Shown in pieces: positions 52,611-62,239 of a DNA stretch of 64,000 nucleotides. The notes under the pieces are model-generated. The model ran no database searches. It saw only the letters and a program-made list of their open reading frames with translations, and was not told where the DNA came from. Source of the DNA: VXRJ01 sp964636705 (GTDB lineage: Bacteria > Acidobacteriota > Vicinamibacteria > Vicinamibacterales > UBA8438); the NCBI GenBank assembly GCA_964636705.1, contig CAZWUJ010000015.1, positions 1 to 64,000 on the forward strand, in the 5' to 3' direction. Both the position numbers and the translations under genes were made by a program. Position 1 is the stretch's first letter, and every line of letters begins with the position of its first letter.

Positions 52611-53534
52611 CTATGGCGCGGTTACGCCCTGCTTCTTCCAATAGCGGGCGAGACCGAGCCAACATTGATCGATCGGGGCCGCAGCCGTGTACTGCGCCGC
52701 CTCTTCCTTGGGGAGGTTGTCGGCAATGTAGGCGTTCGTCCGGGCGATGAAACGAAACACCTGGGCAACATCGTCGCCACCCGCTTCGATCACGGCCCGG
52801 GCTATGTTGGTCACGGCCCGCAGGTGTTGAACGGCCGCATCGAGGTGGGGCGTAACGTCCGCATGCGGGCCGAAGTGGGTCAGCAGGAGCGTGGAGGGAT
52901 TCCACGAGCGGACCAACTCGATGCTGTCAATCCACCTGTCCAGGTCGATGTCCGGTGGAGGGGTCGGTGGCAGGACGAAGAGCGCCTGACTCGTCCGCAC
53001 ACCGGCGACATCGCCGACGAAAGCGATTCCGCTGTCGGCGTGGAAGAAGCTGACATGGTGCCAGGCGTGACCCGGCGTGTAGGCCACCTCGAAGCAACGG
53101 CCGGACGCTTCGACCCGTTCTCCGCCGGTGAGGACGCGGACGTTCGTCTCAGGCACCGGCAGGAAATCTCCCCAGAGCACTCCCATCTGTTCGCCATAGA
53201 GCCGGCCGGCGCTCGCGAGCAACTTCGCGGGATCGATCATGTGCGGCGCGCCCCGCTCGTGGACGTACACCGTGATGCCGGGATTCTCGGCCAGCAGCGA
53301 ACCTGTCGCCCCCGCATGATCCAGGTGGATGTGAGTCAGGAGGATTGTCCGGATGTCCGCAATAGCGATGCCGGCGTCGTCCAGGGCCTTGCGCAGGGTG
53401 TCGAGGCACGACCCCGGGCCGGGGTCGACCAAAGTCACGCCGTCGTCCCCTTCCACGACGGTCGCCGCGATCACCCGTGGGCGTCCGAGGTGCGCCAGAT
53501 CCACGTAGCTGATGCCCGGAGCCATCGCTTCCAT
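52611..53534 (-). CDS. MBL-fold metallo-hydrolase
   Basis: A 307-residue protein with the metal motif THIHLDHAG (His68, His70, Asp72, His73), TPGHAWHHVSFFH (third-site His), FVGDVAG (bridging Asp) and LLTHFGPH (last His). This is a complete dinuclear site. GLY-II-like use is possible. It converges with the deoxyribosyltransferase gene, with only a few bases between their stops. Confidence 0.92.
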   Translation of the reverse strand: MEAMAPGISYVDLAHLGRPRVIAATVVEGDDGVTLVDPGPGSCLDTLRKALDDAGIAIADIRTILLTHIHLDHAGATGSLLAENPGITVYVHERGAPHMIDPAKLLASAGRLYGEQMGVLWGDFLPVPETNVRVLTGGERVEASGRCFEVAYTPGHAWHHVSFFHADSGIAFVGDVAGVRTSQALFVLPPTPPPDIDLDRWIDSIELVRSWNPSTLLLTHFGPHADVTPHLDAAVQHLRAVTNIARAVIEAGGDDVAQVFRFIARTNAYIADNLPKEEAAQYTAAAPIDQCWLGLARYWKKQGVTAP

Positions 53535-53597
53535 GGACGCGAATTCTACCCTGCTTGACCCGGCGAAAGCGCTGTCGGTACGCTGGCGGTCGCAACC

Positions 53598-53924
53598 ATG
53601 CCGGACCGCGATACGGACGACCAGGTCGGCGGCGAAGTACTCGAACGGACCGAGAAACGGACCGTTACGCCGAAGATGTATCGTGTCCTGTTATTGAACG
53701 ACGACTACACGACCATGGAGTTCGTCGTCTCGATTCTCGAAGACGTGTTCCAGAAGACACCCGCCGAGGCGTTCCGTCTGATGATGCTGGTCCACAACCA
53801 GGGGCAGGCGGTGTGCGGCGCCTACCCGTACGACATTGCGGAGACGAAGGTGGACATGGTGCGCCAGCTCGCCGTGCGCGAGGGGTTTCCGCTCCAGGCC
53901 ACTCTCGAAGAAGGGGCAACGTAG
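53598..53924 (+). CDS. clpS: ClpS adaptor
   Basis: A 108-residue protein with the N-degron binding core YRVLLLNDDYTTMEFVVSIL and AFRLMMLVHNQGQAVCGAYP, followed by YDIAETKV. It delivers N-end-rule substrates to ClpAP. The clpA gene starts 10 bases downstream, so the pair is an operon. Confidence 0.96.
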   Translation: MPDRDTDDQVGGEVLERTEKRTVTPKMYRVLLLNDDYTTMEFVVSILEDVFQKTPAEAFRLMMLVHNQGQAVCGAYPYDIAETKVDMVRQLAVREGFPLQATLEEGAT

Positions 53925-53934
53925 GCGAGTCGCC

Positions 53935-56340
53935 ATGTTCAGCACGTCGCTCGAGTTCATTCTGAACGTCGCCTACCGCGAGGCGATGTCGCGCCGGCAT
54001 ACGCACCTGACACTGGAACATCTGTTGTACGCGCTGGCGCACGACGCGGAGGCGGAACGGATTCTCTCGGCCTGCGGCGCCGACCTGCCGGCGTTGCGGA
54101 GCACGCTGGACGAGTTTCTCTCGACCCTCGAGACAGCCGGCCGCCGGGAGCGAACGAGCGAGCCTGCCCAGACGCTCAGCTTCCGACGCGTGCTGCAGAC
54201 CGCAGTGCTACAGGTTCAGAGCGCCGGGAAGGACGAGGTCCGTTCAGGCGACGTGCTCGCCGCCATACTGCAACAGCCCAAGGCCTACGCCGCCCAGGTG
54301 CTCGACGAGCAGGGCGTGACGCGACTCGACATCCTCAACTACATCTCGCACGGCATAACGAAGACGCCTGGACTCAAACCCGCCCGGGACGGATCGCGCC
54401 AGGGTGTGGAGGCAGGCGTCGGCGCCGAGGATCGGAGCAGCGCGCGCGATCCGCTCGCCACCTACACCGTCAACCTCACGGAACGCGCCCGCGCCGGCAA
54501 GCTCGACCCGTTGATTGGACGGACCCCGGAGTTGCAGCGGACCCTGCAGATCCTGTGCCGGCGCCGAAAGAACAACCCGGTCTTCGTGGGCGACGCAGGT
54601 GTCGGCAAGACGGCGATGGCGGAGGGTCTGGCGGCCCGCCTTACCGAGGACGGCATACCGGCGCGCCTCGCCGGCGCGGAGGTCTTCTCGCTCGATACGG
54701 CCGCGCTCCTTGCCGGCACCCGTTACCGTGGCGACTTCGAGGAGCGTTTCAAGGCCGTCGTGAACGCGCTGGCGGACCATCCGATGCCGATCCTCTTCAT
54801 CGACGAGGTACACGCAACGGTAGGAGCGGGCGCCACCACCGGCGGGACCATGGACCTGGCGACGCTGATCAAGCCGTTGCTTTCCGCTGGCGACCTCCGC
54901 GTCATCGGGTCCACGACTTTCGAGGAGTTCAAGCAGATCGAGAAGGACCGCGCGCTGGCCCGGCGGCTCCAGAAGATTGTGATCGAGGAGCCGAGCATTG
55001 ACGAGACCTCGAAGATCCTCGAAGGACTTCAGTCCCGTTACGAGGAACACCACGGCGTGACGTTCGCACCGGACACCGTGCCTGCGGCGGCGCGGTTGGC
55101 CAAGCGCCACCTGCGGGAGTCCAGACTGCCCGATGCGGCCATCGACATTATCGACGAAGCGGGCGCGACGATCGGGATGCGGCAAACCGTGGGGAGGGCC
55201 GACGGATCCGGCAAGCCTGCGGTCTTGGCATCGAGTGCCGAGAAGGCCGCCGAACCGTCCGAAGGTGAACCCTCGCGGGTAACGGTGGAGGACATCGAGC
55301 GGGTCGTCGCCCGGATGGCTCGTATTCCCGAGAAGCAGGCCACCTCGTCCGACAAGGAGCGTCTCCGGACGCTCGACGAAGCGCTGGAGCGCGTCGTCTT
55401 CGGCCAGTCGGAAGCGGTGCGGACGGTGGTGGCGGCCATCAAGCGGTCGCGCGCCGGGCTCGGAACGCCGGACCGTCCAGCCGGCTGCTTTCTCTTCACC
55501 GGCCCGACAGGCGTCGGGAAAACGGAGTTGGCGCGGCAGCTTGCCATCCACCTGGGGAACGAGTTCGCCCGCTACGACATGAGCGAGTACATGGAGAAGC
55601 ACGCCGTGGCCCGGCTGATTGGCGCGCCGCCCGGGTACGTCGGCTTCGAACAGGGCGGACTCCTCGTCGACGCGGTGCGGACGCACCCCTATAGCGTCGT
55701 GCTGCTCGACGAGATCGAAAAGGCGCATCCTGACATCTACAACATCCTGCTGCAGGTGATGGACCACGCGACGCTTACGGACAACAGCGGCCGGAAGGCC
55801 GACTTCCGCCACGTCATCCTGATCCTTACCTCCAATGCGGGATCACGCGAGGCAAGCGCGGACGCGATCGGGTTCGGCGACGACCGCGCCACCACGGCGC
55901 GAGGACGCATGAAAGCCGCGATCGAGCGGGTTTTCAGTCCCGAGTTCCGCAACCGCCTGGACGGAATTGTTCCGTTCGACCCGCTGGCGCCCACGACGAT
56001 GGAGACGATCGTCGAGAAGTTCATCCTCCAGCTCGAGTCGCAACTGGCCGAGCGTCGAGTCGCCATCACCCTGGAACCCGCCGCGCGCGCGTGGCTCGCC
56101 GCGAAGGGCTATGACCCGGTCTACGGCGCGCGACCGCTCGCCCGCGTCGTGCAAACGGAAGTGCGCACGCCGCTAACCGACGAGATCCTGTTCGGGAAGC
56201 TCGAAAATGGCGGGACGGTCCGGATCGGCCTGAAGGACGACGCCCTGACGTTCGACGTGGAGGGATCGCCTGCCGCGACCGCAGGCGACGATGCCGGCAG
56301 GACCGGGGCGGCGGAACCCGCTCCGGAGGCGGTCGAGTAG
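53935..56340 (+). CDS. clpA: ClpA ATPase subunit of ClpAP
   Basis: An 801-residue unfoldase from the ATG at 53935 (MFSTSLEFILNVAYREAMSR). It has the Clp N-domain, D1 with Walker A GDAGVGKT (about 219-226) and FIDEVHATVGAG, and D2 with Walker A GPTGVGKT (about 523-530), YDMSEYMEKHAVARLIGAPP and LLDEIEKAHPDI. It feeds proteins into ClpP in the cytoplasm. The C-terminal 20 residues are Ala/Glu-rich. Confidence 0.96.
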   Translation: MFSTSLEFILNVAYREAMSRRHTHLTLEHLLYALAHDAEAERILSACGADLPALRSTLDEFLSTLETAGRRERTSEPAQTLSFRRVLQTAVLQVQSAGKDEVRSGDVLAAILQQPKAYAAQVLDEQGVTRLDILNYISHGITKTPGLKPARDGSRQGVEAGVGAEDRSSARDPLATYTVNLTERARAGKLDPLIGRTPELQRTLQILCRRRKNNPVFVGDAGVGKTAMAEGLAARLTEDGIPARLAGAEVFSLDTAALLAGTRYRGDFEERFKAVVNALADHPMPILFIDEVHATVGAGATTGGTMDLATLIKPLLSAGDLRVIGSTTFEEFKQIEKDRALARRLQKIVIEEPSIDETSKILEGLQSRYEEHHGVTFAPDTVPAAARLAKRHLRESRLPDAAIDIIDEAGATIGMRQTVGRADGSGKPAVLASSAEKAAEPSEGEPSRVTVEDIERVVARMARIPEKQATSSDKERLRTLDEALERVVFGQSEAVRTVVAAIKRSRAGLGTPDRPAGCFLFTGPTGVGKTELARQLAIHLGNEFARYDMSEYMEKHAVARLIGAPPGYVGFEQGGLLVDAVRTHPYSVVLLDEIEKAHPDIYNILLQVMDHATLTDNSGRKADFRHVILILTSNAGSREASADAIGFGDDRATTARGRMKAAIERVFSPEFRNRLDGIVPFDPLAPTTMETIVEKFILQLESQLAERRVAITLEPAARAWLAAKGYDPVYGARPLARVVQTEVRTPLTDEILFGKLENGGTVRIGLKDDALTFDVEGSPAATAGDDAGRTGAAEPAPEAVE

Positions 56341-56343
56341 TAG

Positions 56344-56571
56344 ATGCGCCTCTACGTCGAGCCTATGGATGCCGTCCTGGTGGAATTCGACACCGACGGA
56401 CGCGTCCGCTTCGACGGCGAAGAGTGGTGCATACCGTCGCTGCAGGAGACTCGCGCCATCCTGTACGCCGCCGAAGCGGAACGGGCGGCCATTGACGAGT
56501 TGACCGACGCGTTGGAGGCAGTCGCCACCCTGGCGGATTCCCCCCGCCGCGTGCCGGAATCGCACGACTGA
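56344..56571 (+). CDS. Small hypothetical protein
   Basis: A 75-residue acidic protein starting three bases after the clpA stop, so likely co-translated. It reads as two or three strands (VLVEFDTDGRVRFDGEEWCI) followed by a helix (RAAIDELTDALEAVATLA). No family is recognised. The tight spacing to clpA supports its being real. Confidence 0.6.
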   Translation: MRLYVEPMDAVLVEFDTDGRVRFDGEEWCIPSLQETRAILYAAEAERAAIDELTDALEAVATLADSPRRVPESHD

Positions 56572-56592
56572 ACGCGGCACCCGCGCGCCACC

Positions 56593-57645
56593 TTGTCCAC
56601 CAGATCCAGCCCATACGGTCCCGCGGCGCGGGTACTCCACGCGCTCGCACTCGACCGTACCTTCGTCGCGGAAACGTGGCTCGACCTGGAGGAGTTGCTG
56701 CACGGACGCGGACTCGCCCCCGCGACGGACGGCGCGCATGTCTTTGTAGCCGGCCTCGCGCGCGCCGGCACAACGATGTTGATGCGGTTGTTGCACGCAT
56801 CCGGCGGTTTCGCTTCCCTCAGCTACCGCGACATGCCCTTCGTCCTCGCGCCGAATCTCTGGGCGATGTTCACCAGCCGATCCCATCGCGACATCCCGGC
56901 GCGGGAGCGCGCACACGGGGACGGCGTCCTCGTCGATGCCGATAGTCCCGAGGCACTGGAGGAGGTGTTCTGGCGGATCGCCTGCGGTTCCGCCTACATC
57001 CGGCCGGATGCCCTGGTCCCGATGACGGCGGCTGGCGATGCGGTGGAACGGTTCCGCCGCTATGTCGCGTTGGTCCTGAAACGCTATGCATCGGACCGCT
57101 ACCTGTCGAAGAACAACAACAACCTGTTGCGGCTGCCATCCATTCGCCGCGCGTTCCCCGTTGCACACCTGGTCGTCCCGTTCCGGGATCCGCTGCAACA
57201 GGCATCCTCTCTGCTCACTCAGCACCGCCGCTTCTCCGCGCAGCAGCAAGACGACCCCTTTACGCGCCGCTACATGACCTGGCTGGTCCATCACGAGTTT
57301 GGCCTCGACCACCGCCCGTTCGAGCTTCCGGGCAGCGACGCGCCGGCGGACGCTGACCACAACGAGCCGCAATACTGGCTGCAACAGTGGATCGCCGCCT
57401 ACACCCATCTCCTCCGACTCCGGGAGAACAGCGCCGTGAACCCGATCTTCGTCAGCTACGAATGGATGTGCGCCGCGCCGGACCACGCCTGCGCCACACT
57501 CGCGTCCCGGCTGCAGCTTCCGGCGGCCGCGCTGGCCTTCACACCGAGGCGCTCGCCCACGGAGTCGCCGCAGATTGCGGATCGGGCGCTGGTCAGTGGG
57601 GCGCGCGACCTCTACGCGGCTCTGCGCCGGGCCAGTCTCGCCTGA
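56593..57645 (+). CDS. Sulfotransferase-family-like protein
   Basis: A 350-residue protein from a TTG at 56593. VFVAGLARAGTTMLMRLLHA is the 5'-phosphosulfate-binding loop in place of the usual RSGTT. KNNNNLLRLPSIRRAFP and HLVVPFRDPLQQASSLL match the 3'-phosphate region. WLQQWIAAYTHLLRLR and NPIFVSYEWMCAAPDH follow. It would transfer sulfate from PAPS to an unknown acceptor. It overlaps nothing and lies 21 bases after the small protein gene. Confidence 0.85.
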   Translation: MSTRSSPYGPAARVLHALALDRTFVAETWLDLEELLHGRGLAPATDGAHVFVAGLARAGTTMLMRLLHASGGFASLSYRDMPFVLAPNLWAMFTSRSHRDIPARERAHGDGVLVDADSPEALEEVFWRIACGSAYIRPDALVPMTAAGDAVERFRRYVALVLKRYASDRYLSKNNNNLLRLPSIRRAFPVAHLVVPFRDPLQQASSLLTQHRRFSAQQQDDPFTRRYMTWLVHHEFGLDHRPFELPGSDAPADADHNEPQYWLQQWIAAYTHLLRLRENSAVNPIFVSYEWMCAAPDHACATLASRLQLPAAALAFTPRRSPTESPQIADRALVSGARDLYAALRRASLA

Positions 57646-57727
57646 GCGGTCCGGGCGGGAAAGCGACAGGTCGCCTGAGGACCGTGATGTATACTGCCGC
57701 GCGGCGCCAAGGCCGATAACTTCTCTG

Positions 57728-57985
57728 ATGCGACCGGCAATAGGACTCATCCCGTTGCTGCTGCTGGCGTGGGCGCCAGCCGCCGAGGCTTACGTCGGCC
57801 CGGGTGTCGGGCTCGGCGCGATTGCACTTGTGGCCGGAATGATCGGATCGCTGGGTCTCTGGTTCCTGGCGATTCTCTGGTATCCCTTCCGAAGGATGCT
57901 GCACCGCCGCCGCGAGGCGATCAAGCGGTCTGTCGATCCGTCCGGCGGCTTGTCGGCAACCGGCACGCAAGCGGCGCAGGACTGA
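57728..57985 (+). CDS. Small membrane protein with AYVGPGVG motif
   Basis: An 85-residue protein with a signal peptide (MRPAIGLIPLLLLAWAPAAEA), the sequence YVGPGVGLGAIALVAG at the mature start, a helix ending FLAILWYPFRR, and a basic, then polar tail. The AYxGPGxG element recurs in small membrane proteins of unknown function. It is probably real, given the clear export signal. Confidence 0.7.
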   Translation: MRPAIGLIPLLLLAWAPAAEAYVGPGVGLGAIALVAGMIGSLGLWFLAILWYPFRRMLHRRREAIKRSVDPSGGLSATGTQAAQD

Positions 57986-58091
57986 CCCCACACTCACCGG
58001 ACCCCGCGGGCAGGCCGCGACACCGGCAGCAGTTCCGTCCGCGCACCCATGGCGGCAGCTTAGCGCCGGGGCTGGAGTATCATCAACACCT

Positions 58092-59306
58092 ATGACGGTT
58101 CAGGCTCCGCTGGCCATTCCGGTCGCGCGGCGTAGCGCTGCCTTCGACTACGCGATCCGAAGCATCGTCTCGGAAGCACGCAAAGTCGAAGCGGCCGGCC
58201 AGCACATCGAATACCTCAACATCGGCGACCCGATCCTCTTCGGCTTCCGCACTCCGCCTCACCTGATTGACGCGGTGGAGCGGGCGATGCGCGACGGCCA
58301 CAACGGCTACACCCCGGCGGCGGGTGTAATCGAGGCGCGAGAAGCCGTGGCAGCCGACTTTGCGGCTCGTGGTCTGGCCGTCTCGCCCGAGCGCGTAGTG
58401 CTGACGGCGGGCGCGTCGGAGGGAATCGACCTCGCGCTCAGCGTGCTGGTGGACCGGGACGACGAGGTGCTGGTGTCCGTCCCGACCTATCCCCTCTACA
58501 CGGGAGTGCTTGCCAAGCTGGGCGCTCGCGCCGTCTACTACCGTACGGATCCGACGAACGGCTGGCAGCCCGATCTCGATCACATCGCCAGCCTGATCTC
58601 ACCGCGAACGCGAGCGCTCGTGGTGATCGATCCCAACAATCCGACCGGTGCGGTCTACAGCCCGGAATGCCGCCGCGCCCTCGTCGACCTTGCGGGGCGA
58701 CACAACTTCGTCCTCATCTCCGATGAGGGCTACACGGATCTCGCCTACGACGGGCCCGTGCCTCCGCTCGGGTCGTACGATCCGGACGCGCCCGTCCTGT
58801 CGTTCTCGTCGCTGTCGAAGGCATTTCTGGCGCCTGGATGGCGTGCCGGCTGGATGGCGGTTGGCGGCAGTCCGCGGCTGGATCCCGTGCTGCAAGCGAT
58901 CAAGGACATGGCGGACGGGCGGATCTGCAGTTCCGGCCCAATGCAGTTCGCGGTAGCAGCGGCGCTGAACGGCGACCGGTCGCACCAGACCGCATTCCTC
59001 GCGGCGCTGCGAGAGCGGGCAGCCGTGACTGCGACGCGCCTCAATGCGATCGACGGTATCTCGTGCGTGCCGCCGGCAGCGGCGTTCTACGCAATGCCAA
59101 AGGTGGAGCTCCCCCCCGGCAGGACGGACAATGACTTCGTCCTCAGGCTGTTGCGCGAAACGGGTCTGCTTTGCGTCTACGGTTCCGGCTTCGGTACCGA
59201 CCCGGCGGACGGCTACTTCCGGATCGTCTATCTGGCCCAGCCAGCGGTTCTCCATCGGTACTTCGATGCCATCGAGTCGTTCACCGCGCGGTTCCTGGAG
59301 GGATAA
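58092..59306 (+). CDS. PLP-dependent class I/II aminotransferase
   Basis: A 404-residue fold-type I enzyme. Motifs are NIGDPILFGFRTP, GYTPAAGVIEAREAVA, LTAGASEGIDLAL, VIDPNNPTGAVYS, LISDEGYTDLAY (Asp to the pyridine nitrogen), SFSSLSKAFLAPGWRAGW (Schiff-base Lys in SLSK) and FRIVYLA with the carboxylate-binding Arg. The group includes alanine and aspartate aminotransferases. It ends three bases before the peptidase gene, so they are co-transcribed. Confidence 0.93.
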   Translation: MTVQAPLAIPVARRSAAFDYAIRSIVSEARKVEAAGQHIEYLNIGDPILFGFRTPPHLIDAVERAMRDGHNGYTPAAGVIEAREAVAADFAARGLAVSPERVVLTAGASEGIDLALSVLVDRDDEVLVSVPTYPLYTGVLAKLGARAVYYRTDPTNGWQPDLDHIASLISPRTRALVVIDPNNPTGAVYSPECRRALVDLAGRHNFVLISDEGYTDLAYDGPVPPLGSYDPDAPVLSFSSLSKAFLAPGWRAGWMAVGGSPRLDPVLQAIKDMADGRICSSGPMQFAVAAALNGDRSHQTAFLAALRERAAVTATRLNAIDGISCVPPAAAFYAMPKVELPPGRTDNDFVLRLLRETGLLCVYGSGFGTDPADGYFRIVYLAQPAVLHRYFDAIESFTARFLEG

Positions 59307-59309
59307 CAG

Positions 59310-62222
59310 ATGATCAGGCACCGCACTGCCAGAGCCTTGCTCGCAACGTGCCTCGTAGTCTGCTCGTTCGCCGTGGCAACGCCAGCGTCGGCCCAAGCGG
59401 AAGGGCCGTTCCCGACACTCGATGAACTCGAACCACTCGTCGCCCGCCTCGAAGCGGCGTTGCGCGACAGTGAACCCGGCGCGTTCCTCTCGTTGCTGGC
59501 CGCCAGCGCTGACCTCAACGCGGCCAGGATTTTCAGCGAGGAGGTCTTTGGACCGGAGGTCGACGAGGCCGTAGCGCGGCCCCGTTTTCTCCGGCCGCTC
59601 GAAACGGACGCCGAGACGGAGACGGGCGATCCCGAGACCGTGCCTGACCGCTACGAACTGACGGCTGAGGTCTTCACGGCGCAGGGCATGGAGGGGGTTC
59701 TCCGCACCTGGAGGATCGAGGTGACACCCGATCCCGCAGCGGCCGCGCGAGTGCTGGACGACACGCCACCCGACGGGGACGTGGCGGGCAGCGCCGGGGC
59801 GTCCCTCGGCTGGCAGATAGCGGCCATGGATGAGGTCGATGCCATCCGTGGCCTGATAAACCTGTCGCTTCGGGAGGACATGGCGTACGACGCCGCAGGC
59901 CTGGTGGTGTCGGACGAGGATATGGCGCTACGAATGACGGACGGCTTCGCCTTCGTTGCCGAGACCGAAGCGGGTGAGGTGACAGCGCTGCTGCTCCTGG
60001 GTGACGGCGTGCTCACTTTCTCCCCCGAGCCGGAAGCGGAACGAGGTCAGGTCCGGATCCGCGCCGGCCAGGAGACCCTGGAAGCCGAGATGTCGGCGGC
60101 CTACGTTCGGCTGAATCCCGTCACCTTCCCCGGACTCGTGTCGTCCCCGGCGCTGGTCGAACGGACAGCGCCCCGAGGCGAGTACGAACGCGCGCGCGAC
60201 CTGTTCGATCAGTTCGTTCCGCTGTCGTTCGCCATCGATCTGAGCGAACTGAGCGAACGGACCTGGTCGTTGACACCCAGCGCAGGCGACATCGTCTCCG
60301 AGATCGTGACGGAGCGGTACGGCACCCTGACCTATACCCGGTCCCTCGGCCAGCCGGAGGACATCAGCCTCTACGAGCGCGAGTCACAGACGATCATCTC
60401 GCTCTACCCGTCTGCGGAGAAGCGGGCGACAAATGATCGCTACTACAGCGAGGACGACACGCGAGCGTACGATGTGCGCGACTACCGCATCACGGCGTCG
60501 TTCACACCGCAAGGGGTCAGGCGGGAGAGCCTGAGCGCGCGACCCTCACTCGTGGGCTGCTTCATCGAGGGACGCGCCCGGGTCGCGCTACGGATTGGAA
60601 CCCCGAACCTGACGACGCTGACGTTGCGGCTGGCCGACGAACTGGACGTTCACTCCATCGTGTCCGATCAGTTGGGGCCGCTTCTCTTCTTCCGGGTACC
60701 CGGGCGCGACAACGTGGTCGTGAGCCTCCCGCCCGGGTCGCCCCTCGTCGGCACCGAGATCGTTCTCGACGTTGTTTACTCGGGGGTGCTCGAAGCCCAG
60801 GAGCTCGACGAGAACTGGATCGGCCGGCAGCAAATCCTCGTAGACGCCACCGTGCCCTTCGGCATCCAGGCGCCACGCTACATCTACAGCAACAGCACCT
60901 ACTGGTACCCGCAGGCGCCGGTCTCGGACTACGCGACCGCCACGATGGACCTGTCGGTACCGGCCGACTACGCCGTCGTGGCGAGCGGCGCGCCCGAAGA
61001 AGATGGACCGACCGAAGGTGTGGCGGCAACCACAGAGTCGGCGGATGACGACTGGCAGACCTTCCGCTTTGTCACGTTGCAGCCTGCGCGCTATCTCTCC
61101 CTCGCCATCAGCCGCTTCGAGCCTGCCGGCGTGTCCGCCGACGGCACGGTGGGCGGCGGTCCCCGCGTCGTGTCGGTCGAGTTCGCCGGCGGCGGTCCCG
61201 CTCCCGTCACGTCCGACAATCCTGGCGGCGTGTCCTACGACGGCGTCCATCTCGCCGTCGTTTCGAACGAGCGAACGCGCAATCGAATCGAGAGCTTCTA
61301 CACGGAAGCGGAGGAGATTCTCCACTTCTACGGATCGGTGATCGGGGACATGCCGTATCCGACCTTCACGCTGTTTCTGTCCGACGCCTTCCTGCCCGGC
61401 GGTCACAGCCCCGCTTACTTCGCGGTTCTGAATCAGCCGCTCCCCAGGGCGGCGGGCAACATCCTGTCCTGGCGGACCGACCCGGTTGCGTTCAGCGGCT
61501 ATCCCGCCTTCTTCGTAGCGCACGAACTGGCGCATCAGTGGTGGGGTCAGGCCGTCGGCTGGAAGAACTACCACGAACACTGGCTGAGCGAGGGACTTGC
61601 GCAGTATTTCGCGGCTCTCTACGCCGAACACAGCCTGGGGGCCGAGGCGTTCGCGGATGTGATCGCCCAGATGCACCGCTGGAGCCTCCGCCACTCGGAT
61701 GAGGGCCCGGTGTACCTCGGAAACCGCCTCGGGCGAATCGACGCGGAACCGCGTGTCTTCCGTGCGATCGTCTACAACAAGGGGGCGCTCGTACTCCACA
61801 TGCTGCGGCGAACTATTGGTGATGACGCCTTCTTCGCCGCCCTGCGCCGTTTTTACTACGAGATGCGCTTCCAGAAGGCCGGAACCGACGACCTCATCCG
61901 GGCGTTCGAGGCCGAATCGGGCCGCTCGCTCGATCAGTTCTTCGAGCTTTGGATTCATGACGACGACGTTCCGAACCTGACGTTCAACTACCAGACGGCG
62001 GCAGACACGGGTGAGGCGAACGAAGTGCTGCTCCGCTTCCAACAGCGAGGGAAGCTCTTCGAGTTCCCGGTAACCGTGACGCTGCAATACCGCGGCGCAC
62101 CGGACGAAACCCTGGTCGCGCACGTCACCGGTGAGGTGACCGAACTGCGCCATCCGCTACGGGGCAATCTTCGCGGCGTGAGGGTGAACGAAGACCGGGC
62201 GGCGATCGTCGATCTCGATTAG
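59310..62222 (+). CDS. Exported M1-family aminopeptidase-like metallopeptidase
   Basis: A 970-residue protein with a signal peptide (residues 1-30, ending ATPASAQA). The N-terminal 400 residues are not clearly M1 and may form a separate beta domain. The M1 catalytic domain has VAHELAHQWWGQAVGW and NYHEHWLSEGLAQYF: His738, Glu739, His742 and, after 18 residues, Glu761, the HExxH-x18-E zinc site. VYNKGALVLHMLRRTIGDDA is also typical. The exopeptidase GxMEN motif was not found (PGGHSPAYFAVL stands in its place), so substrate preference may differ. It acts outside the cytoplasm. Confidence 0.9.
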   Translation: MIRHRTARALLATCLVVCSFAVATPASAQAEGPFPTLDELEPLVARLEAALRDSEPGAFLSLLAASADLNAARIFSEEVFGPEVDEAVARPRFLRPLETDAETETGDPETVPDRYELTAEVFTAQGMEGVLRTWRIEVTPDPAAAARVLDDTPPDGDVAGSAGASLGWQIAAMDEVDAIRGLINLSLREDMAYDAAGLVVSDEDMALRMTDGFAFVAETEAGEVTALLLLGDGVLTFSPEPEAERGQVRIRAGQETLEAEMSAAYVRLNPVTFPGLVSSPALVERTAPRGEYERARDLFDQFVPLSFAIDLSELSERTWSLTPSAGDIVSEIVTERYGTLTYTRSLGQPEDISLYERESQTIISLYPSAEKRATNDRYYSEDDTRAYDVRDYRITASFTPQGVRRESLSARPSLVGCFIEGRARVALRIGTPNLTTLTLRLADELDVHSIVSDQLGPLLFFRVPGRDNVVVSLPPGSPLVGTEIVLDVVYSGVLEAQELDENWIGRQQILVDATVPFGIQAPRYIYSNSTYWYPQAPVSDYATATMDLSVPADYAVVASGAPEEDGPTEGVAATTESADDDWQTFRFVTLQPARYLSLAISRFEPAGVSADGTVGGGPRVVSVEFAGGGPAPVTSDNPGGVSYDGVHLAVVSNERTRNRIESFYTEAEEILHFYGSVIGDMPYPTFTLFLSDAFLPGGHSPAYFAVLNQPLPRAAGNILSWRTDPVAFSGYPAFFVAHELAHQWWGQAVGWKNYHEHWLSEGLAQYFAALYAEHSLGAEAFADVIAQMHRWSLRHSDEGPVYLGNRLGRIDAEPRVFRAIVYNKGALVLHMLRRTIGDDAFFAALRRFYYEMRFQKAGTDDLIRAFEAESGRSLDQFFELWIHDDDVPNLTFNYQTAADTGEANEVLLRFQQRGKLFEFPVTVTLQYRGAPDETLVAHVTGEVTELRHPLRGNLRGVRVNEDRAAIVDLD

Positions 62223-62239
62223 CGACCGTCAGAGTAGCC

